Below, piece by piece: positions 7,852 to 15,127 of a stretch of DNA of 64,000 nucleotides. Within the stretch, counting starts at the first letter, position 1, and every line of letters begins with the position of its first letter. Source of the stretch: Fulvivirga sp. M361 (GTDB lineage Bacteria > Bacteroidota > Bacteroidia > Cytophagales > Cyclobacteriaceae). The stretch lies in contig NZ_VKDC01000039.1 in NCBI RefSeq assembly GCF_007097395.1, positions 1 to 64,000 of the forward strand, written 5' to 3'. The notes beneath the pieces are model-generated. The model searched no databases. It was not told where the DNA came from and worked only from the letters and a program-made list of their open reading frames with translations. The position numbers and the translations under genes are program-made.

Positions 7852-10013
7852 AATTCTAATCCGTATTTTTCTAGTATCGGCTTTAATGGTTCTACTGCCT
7901 CAACATAATTATAGGCATCATCAGCAAATTCACGATATCTGCGCAATTCCTGATTGAGAATAGCTTTCTCCACCCGTAATGTTTCTTCACTTTCTTGTAA
8001 CTCGGGCGGTATTGCCAAAATATCATGTAAGTGAGCGAAACTTTTCTTTTTATGAGTTCTTAAAACCCTGCCTCTCCGTTGAATGTACTGCCTTGGATTC
8101 GTGCTGCTGGCTAAGAATATAGCTGTTTTTGTTTGTTTTACATCAACACCTTCATCCAGGCATTTCATAGCCAGTAAACACTGTGTTTTTCCTTCATCAA
8201 AATCTTTTAAAAGTTTCTGACGTTCTTCAGGAGACGTTTCTCCCACGAACTTTCCTATTCTTAGTCCTTTCTCTAGTCCCAAAAACTTTCCGTAATGATC
8301 AATGATTCTAGCATCCTCTTCAGGAGTACTTCCTTCTGGACAGTAGACCAATGTATGTTTGACTTCACCTTCAGACGAAGTGATAAATTCAATAATTTCA
8401 TTAAGAATTACCAATTTACTTTCCGCTTTGTTCAATATATTTCTACGATCCCTTAATAACTTCTCAACATGAGGGTCTTGTTCTTCAAATTCCCCTTGTT
8501 TTAAATGTATTTTTTTAGCAATTCTTTTAGTAATTGATAAATACTCTGCGAATTCAGAATCATTGAGAGTGGCAAAGTGAGGGTAGAGTTTATACTGACA
8601 TAAATGTCCGTCTGCTATGGCTTGTTTCAGGTTTAATTGATAGGTAGAAAAGTGTTCTGCATTGAAAAACTCTAATAGCCTGGATGTTCCAGAGTCATCA
8701 AAATGTCGGTGTGGTGTGGCTGATAGGCCAAGTCTATATTTAATACCATGTGGCATTTTTTGAAGCATCTGAGAAGCACCCATAGCATGGGCTTCATCAG
8801 CAATAAGCAAAGTTTCTGCTGGGAGTTTATCAATGTAAAGCTGGAACTTGTCTGTTTTGTAAGAGTCGTAAGTGCTGATACAAACCGTATTGTCGACTGC
8901 CCCTAGCTTAAAAGCGTTGATACTGCTAGCCAAATGCTTATCCCACCCAGAGTAGTTAGATGAAACCATTAAAATATTTTGATAACCTACTTTTCTTACT
9001 TCTTCTTTCCATTGTTCACCAAGGGATATCGTTGGAACAAGAATTAAGAGAAAGCATTTCTTATTCTTACTCTTCAGAGAAAGAGATGCGAATAGACCTG
9101 TAAAGGTTTTTCCCGTTCCTGTTGCCATTTCGAAAAACCCTTTGTATCCACTATTGATCCAATTGGCAATTGCTTCTTTCTGGTATTCTCTAGGTTTGAT
9201 ATCGTTTGTATCTCTCGTATTTAGAAGTTTACTTTTTCGGATTCTTCCCTGTAGCTGTTTTAACTTTTCTACACCTGGAATCTCAACATTCAATTGTTCC
9301 TCAATTAGCGAAAGCTCTGTTTTCAGTAATTCATCAATACCCGATGTAGGAAAAGAAGAAGTGATATGTGTTTTTACTTTATCAATCGATATGAATTGGA
9401 CTGAGCTATTTTGTCCTGTCCATATTTTTCTGAATAAGGTATTGTAATAGTTTACACGTTCATTCTCTGTCGTCCATGAACGATAGCAACTGATTGTTTC
9501 TACATTATAGAGGAATGCGCTTTCCGAAAAATTCAATGATCCGGTAAAAGCGACTTTATCAGAGGCCTGATCACTGAAAACCCCAAACTTTTGATGTGCA
9601 ATTCCAATAGCGTTATTTCTGGGTACGATAGCTACTATGGATAATTTGTCTTTTGAAATTAACCAGGATAAACAATTGAAAAAATGTTGATCTTGTTTCG
9701 ATAAGGTCTTTTGAAGGGAAATGATATCTGCAACTAAACGATCCTCAATTAGCCGTTCAGTGCTAGTTTCCTGTCCTTTTTCTATTGCTTCTTTGTCTTG
9801 AGGAGTAAGAATATTATTAATTATTAACCTCATTTTTCCTCCTCTACTCAAGAAGTAAGCAAAACCATGGCTCAGAACCTTGAAGCCACTTGAGCTGAAA
9901 AAACCAAGCCCCAAATCCAAATTGTGACTTTCCATTAAAGCCTCAATATAGAAGGCAATGGGTTCATCCTCACCAGTGGCATAAACCATCCTAAAGTCTG
10001 CATCTCGAAGCAT
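7848..10013 (-). CDS. PLD-type nuclease fused to SF2 helicase (putative PT-dependent restriction enzyme)
   Basis: The N-terminal ~200 residues carry one phospholipase-D/HKD nuclease half-site: H140-Q-K142 ... G-S-L-N161. The rest is an SF2 helicase with Walker A A-T-G-T-G-K-T (297-303), D-E-A-H (406-409), S-A-T-P and the C-terminal Q-R-R-G-R-V-L-R motif VI. A family of such proteins is annotated in databases as 'DNA phosphorothioation system restriction enzyme'; I recall this but could not verify it here. The gene abuts dndE (no gap) and overlaps the 65-aa gene by 4 bp. A single HKD motif means the active nuclease probably dimerises. This is the most likely DNA-cutting component of the locus. 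Confidence 0.84.
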   Translation of the reverse strand: MLRDADFRMVYATGEDEPIAFYIEALMESHNLDLGLGFFSSSGFKVLSHGFAYFLSRGGKMRLIINNILTPQDKEAIEKGQETSTERLIEDRLVADIISLQKTLSKQDQHFFNCLSWLISKDKLSIVAIVPRNNAIGIAHQKFGVFSDQASDKVAFTGSLNFSESAFLYNVETISCYRSWTTENERVNYYNTLFRKIWTGQNSSVQFISIDKVKTHITSSFPTSGIDELLKTELSLIEEQLNVEIPGVEKLKQLQGRIRKSKLLNTRDTNDIKPREYQKEAIANWINSGYKGFFEMATGTGKTFTGLFASLSLKSKNKKCFLLILVPTISLGEQWKEEVRKVGYQNILMVSSNYSGWDKHLASSINAFKLGAVDNTVCISTYDSYKTDKFQLYIDKLPAETLLIADEAHAMGASQMLQKMPHGIKYRLGLSATPHRHFDDSGTSRLLEFFNAEHFSTYQLNLKQAIADGHLCQYKLYPHFATLNDSEFAEYLSITKRIAKKIHLKQGEFEEQDPHVEKLLRDRRNILNKAESKLVILNEIIEFITSSEGEVKHTLVYCPEGSTPEEDARIIDHYGKFLGLEKGLRIGKFVGETSPEERQKLLKDFDEGKTQCLLAMKCLDEGVDVKQTKTAIFLASSTNPRQYIQRRGRVLRTHKKKSFAHLHDILAIPPELQESEETLRVEKAILNQELRRYREFADDAYNYVEAVEPLKPILEKYGLEL

Positions 10014-10415
10014 TTATTGGATGGATTTAAGACCTTCATCAATTTTTTGCACTAAAAAATCAAATCCACTCAGGTTGGGGTTTTCTTTTATCTCTTCCTC
10101 TATTAATTCCAACCCATCGTCAATGTGCATCTTGATGTATTTTGGAACGTCTTTGTCAGTCTTGTAAAGGTTATAGTGAGTACAAATTAGTGCTATATAA
10201 TGGTTGGAATTGGTTCCAAACAAAACGTTTTTGCTGTACTCTTTTCCAGAAGAGTTTTGAATGTTTTCTAGTTTTAGCAATCTATCCTTGGACAAGGAAT
10301 AAGTAAGTGCAATTCTGGCAATAACATTTTCCGGCCCCAATTGAAGCTTTCGGGTAAGCTCCGTTACCCTTACCTTGTTGTCGCCAGAGGTTTTTATGTT
10401 AGTAAACGTGCTCAT
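10014..10415 (-). CDS. dndE: DNA sulfur modification protein DndE
   Basis: DndE is a small protein that forms a tetramer and binds nicked DNA in the phosphorothioation complex. The family signature is visible near the N-terminus: K-L-Q-L-G-P-E-N-V-I-A-R-I-A, followed by a helical domain. I place the start at the internal Met (M-S-T-F-T-N), giving 133 residues and a 17-bp overlap with the dndD stop. An upstream ATG would add 18 residues that lie entirely in dndD coding sequence and lack similarity. The gene follows dndD and directly abuts the helicase gene, as expected for a dndCDE core. Confidence 0.85.
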   Translation of the reverse strand: MSTFTNIKTSGDNKVRVTELTRKLQLGPENVIARIALTYSLSKDRLLKLENIQNSSGKEYSKNVLFGTNSNHYIALICTHYNLYKTDKDVPKYIKMHIDDGLELIEEEIKENPNLSGFDFLVQKIDEGLKSIQ

Positions 10416-12462
10416 TGTATGTTTCGAAAAGTTTATGAGGCAATACTTTTTGGAATTCGGAACTATCATGGTTCTTGTTCTTGATCAGGAAGGCGCTGTT
10501 GATATTAGGTAACAATTCCTGATACTCTTCAATACTCAATTCCTTTTCAAGCAAAGGAAACAAAACAACTTGTTCCGAGATGTTAGGATAGAAATCAGTA
10601 ATGATATTCTTCGAGTGCCTTTTATCGAACTTCTGAAGCGGACTGTCTATGAAAATTGGAAATTTTACATTTGACTCATCAACCAAAGCTTTTAGTATCG
10701 AAGTGGCATAAAGTTGCTGCTCACCTTTTGAAAGAGACTCTTTCAAAATTAACTCTCCGACACTATCATAAAGGTTTATGTCTATTATTTCTCCATCAAT
10801 ATCGACTTCAACTTGGTCTATGAAATCAACTTTATGCATCAGTCGATTGAGTTCCTTTTTTATTCGCCTTTCAAGTGTTTCTTTTTTATCTGCCTTTAGC
10901 TTGCAAATAAAATCATCGAGATAGTCAATAAGCTTCTGTGCTTTTTTATCCTTCTGCTTGTCAGATTCATCAAGCTGGATTTTCTTTGATAATTCTGATA
11001 CTTGACGAGAAAGAACCCCAACCTCTTTCTGTAGTCCTCCTATATCTTGGTTTAGTTCGGCAGTTTTTTTATCTATCTCAGAAATGCGCTTGTCAACAAT
11101 CGTCTTTTCACGCCTTATCTCTTGGACTAAGAGGTCATTTTCTTTGGATTCAGCATTCGAAATTTTTCTAATCACCTTATTGTAGGCTACTTTATTGCTT
11201 TTATCCGCTTTAATTAATTCTTTGAAGAGATTGCTGTATGAGTGCCTTAAGTTTTCCCAGATGGCCATGAATTCATTATGCTCTGAATCATTGAATTCTA
11301 ACAGGACTTTATGACCTTCATTCTTAGCTGAGAATTCACTCACTATGTATTGGCTAAGGGCATCTAGGAATTTTGATTTTGATTCAGTATTTACATCAAT
11401 GTTTTTTAATTCATTCTCGCTCAATTTCAAGATGATATTTTCCGATTTTTCTTTTATTGAGATAGGGTCAATTCTGTTCACACTGTTCAAGGATTCGTTC
11501 AACACTTGAGCTTGTGTTTGCTTTAACTTGGTGCCTGCTATTGCGAAAGGAGCAAGTTCCAGTAGTTCCTTCAATTTTGAACGAATTCTTTTCCCTTCTT
11601 CAGATAGACTATCTCTTAGTTTCTTTATATCAATTAATTCCTCTACCGAAAGGGAGTTACCTTCTCTTATTAGTTTTTCTTGGTATTGTTCTGACTGCCT
11701 CCTCTTCGTTTCTTTTTCTTCTAAAAGATTGGCTATTTGTTCTTCATTGAACTCAACTAAACCTTGTAGTTTGTATATATCCTTTTGAAGTACTTCAAAC
11801 CTGTCTCTATCTTTTTTTGTAGCAGAATCTCTTGTAAACCTTAGTCGTAAGTCTTCCAGATTGTTTTTTAAATCCACATATTTCTTAATACCCAATACTT
11901 CAGAATAGGCCTTACTGAGTTTTTGCTTATCCTCGATAGACTTCATTTCAGCCAGAGAGACTATTTTTTCGGCATCAAAAAAGAAGAACTTGGCCACTTC
12001 TTTAGGAAGGATGAAATCATGGATAAATATTTCAGAACCAACCTCTTTAGTTAACTCGTTTGGGCTTCCATCCACCAGAATTTCTACATGATCTTCCTTT
12101 TTCTCTAGGTCAAAGACTCTTGTGATTCTTACTTCCTGACATGGAATTGAAGGGATGAATATCTCTGATAAAGTAATACTCACAGAATACTTTTTTACTT
12201 CATTCGCTGATCTGTTTAGATTATTTGCTGCATATTTTTTATAACCACCAGCTTCATAAATCTCCCTTTTGTATTTCTCATCTACATCAACAATTAGTTT
12301 ACCATAAAGACACCAAACTAATGCCGTGAGAAATGTTGTTTTTCCAAAACCATTTTCACCTGAGATAACAAAAACATTTTTCTCAGGGTGAGGGAAAAAC
12401 TCAAGTTCATTTTGTCCCTTGTAAATTCTAAAATCCTCTAATTGAACCTTTTTAATTATCAC
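10399..12462 (-). CDS. dndD: DNA sulfur modification protein DndD (ATPase)
   Basis: This is a Rad50/SMC-like ATPase of the phosphorothioation machinery, thought to drive conformational changes or nicking at the modification site. Visible are Walker A G-E-N-G-F-G-K-T (35-42), long central coiled coils, a canonical ABC signature L-S-K-G-E-Q-Q and Walker B F-P-I-F-I-D-S-P near residue 605. At 687 residues it is typical for DndD. It overlaps dndC by 11 bp at its start and dndE by 17 bp at its end. Its intact signature contrasts with the altered one in the second SMC-like gene downstream. Confidence 0.9.
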   Translation of the reverse strand: MIIKKVQLEDFRIYKGQNELEFFPHPEKNVFVISGENGFGKTTFLTALVWCLYGKLIVDVDEKYKREIYEAGGYKKYAANNLNRSANEVKKYSVSITLSEIFIPSIPCQEVRITRVFDLEKKEDHVEILVDGSPNELTKEVGSEIFIHDFILPKEVAKFFFFDAEKIVSLAEMKSIEDKQKLSKAYSEVLGIKKYVDLKNNLEDLRLRFTRDSATKKDRDRFEVLQKDIYKLQGLVEFNEEQIANLLEEKETKRRQSEQYQEKLIREGNSLSVEELIDIKKLRDSLSEEGKRIRSKLKELLELAPFAIAGTKLKQTQAQVLNESLNSVNRIDPISIKEKSENIILKLSENELKNIDVNTESKSKFLDALSQYIVSEFSAKNEGHKVLLEFNDSEHNEFMAIWENLRHSYSNLFKELIKADKSNKVAYNKVIRKISNAESKENDLLVQEIRREKTIVDKRISEIDKKTAELNQDIGGLQKEVGVLSRQVSELSKKIQLDESDKQKDKKAQKLIDYLDDFICKLKADKKETLERRIKKELNRLMHKVDFIDQVEVDIDGEIIDINLYDSVGELILKESLSKGEQQLYATSILKALVDESNVKFPIFIDSPLQKFDKRHSKNIITDFYPNISEQVVLFPLLEKELSIEEYQELLPNINSAFLIKNKNHDSSEFQKVLPHKLFETYNEHVY

Positions 12463-13774
12463 TGGCTATACTTTTTCCTTTCACATATTGTTCAAGCCTG
12501 TTCTCCAAATCATTTTGAAGACCTCTATTATTCATCAAAATGGTTTTAGATTTTTGAAGAGACAATAATTCATTTATGAGTTTGAAATCTTCCTCGTCAT
12601 TCTGACAGGATTCTTTCAACATTTTCTTTTCCTGAATCAGTCGGTCATCAGACCCTTCTAGTTCTATAGTCTGACCAAATACATTGCTATATATCTCAGC
12701 AACATTGTAGTTGAATACATTATCCCTATGCCATAAAACTTGAATGGCAACCAATTCTTGATAGTTGATCAAGTTAATATCAGGTTGTTCTTTTTGAATT
12801 TCTTTTTGACCTTTGAGAAGCATTTCTAAAAATCTCGCTCGAAATTCAGGTTTATATGGTCCGAGCTGTCCCTCTTTTTCCGTACCATCTCTTCTTCTTT
12901 TTTCTCTGACATTTTCATCATCTCTTGAAGCGGCTAAAAGATCCCTTAACTCCATCAAGGGTTCCATCCATTCCTCTCCATTTTCGATCAATGCTTCCAT
13001 TGATTTATCTCGCTTAACCACCGTGCACACCCAGCATCCAAAGCGACTGTTTCCACATGATGGAGTAGTAGTATCAATTACCAATGGGCAATCTCCACTG
13101 TTTGCGTTTTTGTAAAGGGTGATAAGCTCTTTATTAGAAGATTTCCAAGGAGATGGAACTTGTGCTAGATATTGCCATAAATCGTCCGTTTTCACATCTT
13201 TAATGGCTGCATATACATAGGCATTGGGTAACACATGTTTTCTCAGTCTACTACCTTTAACTTCTCTCTTTTTTAAGTTTTTGGCTCTGTTGGCACTCTC
13301 ATCACTTCTTGTTCCTAAAAGAATTATCACTTCCCCCGAGTCACTGATCTTCTCAAGAATGAATCTGGTAGTAGGATTGATTTTCAGTCTTTCAGTACAC
13401 CATCTAAATATGTTATTAGGAGAGGGGTAACCTTTGCCTATAAGATTGACCCAAAATGTATCTTCCAGTGCAGGTGTGGTCTGCTTCACAATGATTGGCA
13501 TAGACTGATTATGCGCCTCTTCTTGTATTTTTTTTAAAACACCTTCTACATAGTCAATGACTTTAGGATTCTCTACGAGCGTATTATTACAAACGACATA
13601 GACTTGCCTTGTTCTCATTTGTTCAGGAATTTGCTTTAAAGCAAGCCACGTTAATTGTAAGAGTAGTGTAGAATCCTTCCCACCACTAAACCCTACTATC
13701 CAAGGCCTATTATTATCTTCCTCTTGATATTGATGCCGAATTTCATCTATAAGTTCTTTATGATCAAATGCCAT
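12452..13774 (-). CDS. dndC: DNA sulfurtransferase DndC (PAPS reductase-like)
   Basis: DndC activates target DNA with ATP and receives sulfur from DndA. The protein has the ATP-pyrophosphatase loop S-G-G-K-D-S (30-35) of the PAPS-reductase superfamily. Conserved cysteines suited to a 4Fe-4S cluster lie at 126 (R-W-C-T-E-R), 229, 240, 247 and 250 (C-G-N-S-R-F-G-C-W-V-C). The 440-residue length is near the usual ~460-500. It overlaps the XRE regulator gene by 11 bp upstream and dndD by 11 bp downstream, so the first four genes form one tightly coupled unit. Confidence 0.92.
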   Translation of the reverse strand: MAFDHKELIDEIRHQYQEEDNNRPWIVGFSGGKDSTLLLQLTWLALKQIPEQMRTRQVYVVCNNTLVENPKVIDYVEGVLKKIQEEAHNQSMPIIVKQTTPALEDTFWVNLIGKGYPSPNNIFRWCTERLKINPTTRFILEKISDSGEVIILLGTRSDESANRAKNLKKREVKGSRLRKHVLPNAYVYAAIKDVKTDDLWQYLAQVPSPWKSSNKELITLYKNANSGDCPLVIDTTTPSCGNSRFGCWVCTVVKRDKSMEALIENGEEWMEPLMELRDLLAASRDDENVREKRRRDGTEKEGQLGPYKPEFRARFLEMLLKGQKEIQKEQPDINLINYQELVAIQVLWHRDNVFNYNVAEIYSNVFGQTIELEGSDDRLIQEKKMLKESCQNDEEDFKLINELLSLQKSKTILMNNRGLQNDLENRLEQYVKGKSIASDN

Positions 13775-14102
13775 TGAAGTTCAGTTTTCCTTGGTTGTAA
13801 TTTTTACTTTTTATGTACTCAAGTTTTTCTTTTGCTGTTTCCAAAATTCTCTCAGCGTTTTGATCAAACAATATTTGTTTAACCACTTTGTCACCAAAAT
13901 ATGACAATCTCATTTCCTCAAAATCAACTTCAAAATATTTGGCTATTTTAGGAATGATTTCTTCTTTGGGTAATCTCTCACCTCTTTCAAACTTGCTCAA
14001 AGTGGACTGATCAATATCCAATGCAGCTGCTACCTTTCTTATAGGAATATCCTCATCTTCTCGAAGATTCCTTAAATACTCACCAAAGCTCTCTTTCACC
14101 AT
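13764..14102 (-). CDS. XRE-family transcriptional regulator of the dnd operon
   Basis: The 112-residue protein contains a clear lambda-repressor-like helix-turn-helix: P-I-R-K-V-A-A-A-L-D-I-D-Q-S-T-L-S-K-F-E around residues 18-38, then a short helical C-terminus without a second known domain. The ATG chosen here is preferred over an in-frame TTG 39 bp upstream. It is the first gene of the 12-kb leftward operon and overlaps dndC by 11 bp, so it most likely autoregulates the whole Dnd locus. A perfect 7-4-7 inverted repeat 58-76 bp upstream of the start is a good candidate operator. It is shorter than many phage-type repressors. Confidence 0.85.
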   Translation of the reverse strand: MVKESFGEYLRNLREDEDIPIRKVAAALDIDQSTLSKFERGERLPKEEIIPKIAKYFEVDFEEMRLSYFGDKVVKQILFDQNAERILETAKEKLEYIKSKNYNQGKLNFNGI

Positions 14103-14160
14103 TTTAGAAATTAAGTTTCTGGACAATTTTTGTCTATGCAAGATAAGGATTATTACTATT

Positions 14161-14178
14161 CAGATAAATAGTTATCTG
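14161..14178. promoter_or_regulatory. Perfect 7-4-7 inverted repeat, candidate operator of the dnd XRE regulator
   Basis: The sequence is CAGATAA-ATAG-TTATCTG, perfectly symmetric with a 4-bp centre. It lies 58-76 bp upstream of the XRE start codon, where an operator overlapping the promoter of the dnd operon would sit. An AGATAA half-site recurs at about 14142. XRE repressors usually bind such 16-20 bp dyads near their own gene; the link is inferred from position. Confidence 0.55.
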
Positions 14179-14426
14179 TGAAAATTATTAAAGAAGTGAC
14201 CTTTTATAGTGAGATTATTCAATCCATAATATCAACTCATTTCCTTTTTTTGTTAAAAATCACAATTTTAAGAAACATACTATACTAAAAAATCAAGCAA
14301 CCTTTGTTTGATTAGGTGATAGTTTTTGATTGCATTGAGTACTAATAAATGGGACTGAACGCAAAATTGTACTAATCAGTCCTCATCCCGAACCAACCCG
14401 AAACTCCATTTTCAACTCTTGTTATC

Positions 14427-14444
14427 CTTACCTAAAAAGGTAAG
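14427..14444. promoter_or_regulatory. Perfect 7-4-7 inverted repeat touching the start codon of the 54-aa gene
   Basis: CTTACCT-AAAA-AGGTAAG ends at the base before the ATG of the small basic protein gene. As RNA it can form a hairpin with an AAAA loop that covers the ribosome entry region (it contains AGGTAAG). As DNA it is a typical operator dyad with the same 7-4-7 geometry as the one near the dnd operon, but with a different sequence. It may serve for transcriptional or translational repression of the cassette. Confidence 0.5.
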
Positions 14445-14609
14445 ATGATCTACAAGAAGAAACGCAAGTCCACTGCAGGCAAACGAGCCAACACCAGTAG
14501 GGTGACTATGATCAGTCGGAGGGCGAAGAAAATCCGAAAGAAAAATGAAGCCTGGACTAAAGCTATCCAGCGAGCCACCAAAGAATTGAAGAAAGAGGGT
14601 AAGCTATAG
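14445..14609 (+). CDS. 54-aa highly basic protein, first gene of the cassette
   Basis: The ATG follows directly after an inverted repeat and the frame runs 54 codons. The product is extremely Lys/Arg-rich (for example K-K-K-R-K near the N-terminus, R-R-A-K-K-I-R-K-K in the middle) and should bind nucleic acid. Its stop codon shares a base with the GTG start of the RadC gene (TAGTG), a classic coupling arrangement, which supports real translation. I do not recognise a family. Small basic proteins of this kind are common in phage and plasmid early operons. Confidence 0.6.
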   Translation: MIYKKKRKSTAGKRANTSRVTMISRRAKKIRKKNEAWTKAIQRATKELKKEGKL

Positions 14610-15127
14610 TGGGCAGGAAGAAGTACAGGAATACTACTAAAGCCCAGCTGCTGATGGGAGAACTCTCAGGTTTTAGCAAACAGTTGAAGCCTAATCTTGT
14701 ACCGGAGATCAAACTTCAGTACAACAAAGGACGAAGGGTGTTAGGCAATGTAAAGTCCTCTGATGATGCCGCTGATTTTATTAGGGCACAATACAAGCGT
14801 GGTACGATTGAAGCCCAGGAATCTTTCAATGTCATCTACCTTGATAACCGGAACAGTATCCTCGGTTATTACCAGCATTCCAAAGGCAGTTTGACAAGCA
14901 CCCTTGTTGACACCCGATTGATCTTTGCAGTAGCGTTGAAAAGCCTGTCGACAGGAATTATCCTTTCACATAACCATCCTTCTGGGAAACTAAAACCTAG
15001 TCAATCTGATATCAGGGTCACCAGAAATATTAAGTGGATAGGTGACATGCACAATATTAAAGTGCTTGATCACATCATCGTAACCAAGGATGGTCATTAT
15101 TCATTTGCAGACGAGTTGATACTATGA
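14609..15127 (+). CDS. radC: RadC/JAB-domain protein
   Basis: This 172-residue protein has the JAB/MPN metal site seen in RadC proteins: E71, H121-N-H123-P-S125-G, and D134 in S-Q-S-D. The usual N-terminal helix-hairpin-helix region of chromosomal RadC is missing; instead there is a short basic segment. Such short RadC proteins are a hallmark of mobile elements and prophages. Their biochemical role is unsettled (metallo-isopeptidase fold, sometimes claimed as nuclease or anti-restriction). It starts with GTG overlapping the stop of the 54-aa gene and overlaps the methyltransferase start by 4 bp (ATGA). Confidence 0.85.
   Translation: MGRKKYRNTTKAQLLMGELSGFSKQLKPNLVPEIKLQYNKGRRVLGNVKSSDDAADFIRAQYKRGTIEAQESFNVIYLDNRNSILGYYQHSKGSLTSTLVDTRLIFAVALKSLSTGIILSHNHPSGKLKPSQSDIRVTRNIKWIGDMHNIKVLDHIIVTKDGHYSFADELIL

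Larger units (their letters stand above)
14142..14444. other. Divergent regulatory gap between dnd operon and phage-like cassette
   Basis: This AT-rich non-coding stretch separates the leftward dnd operon from the rightward RadC/methyltransferase cassette and must hold promoters for both. I see one 7-4-7 inverted repeat near each gene start (listed separately) and no open frame of note. I could not assign convincing -33/-7 boxes (TTTG / TAnnTTTG) for either direction, although TATTTATCTG inside the left palindrome on the minus strand resembles a -7 region. Confidence 0.5.

Noticed and set aside
1778-14102. Annotation of the effector genes as DndFGH or SspE
   Set aside because: Domain contents do not fit: no large DptH-type helicase and no DUF262/DUF1524 protein. 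I kept neutral names.
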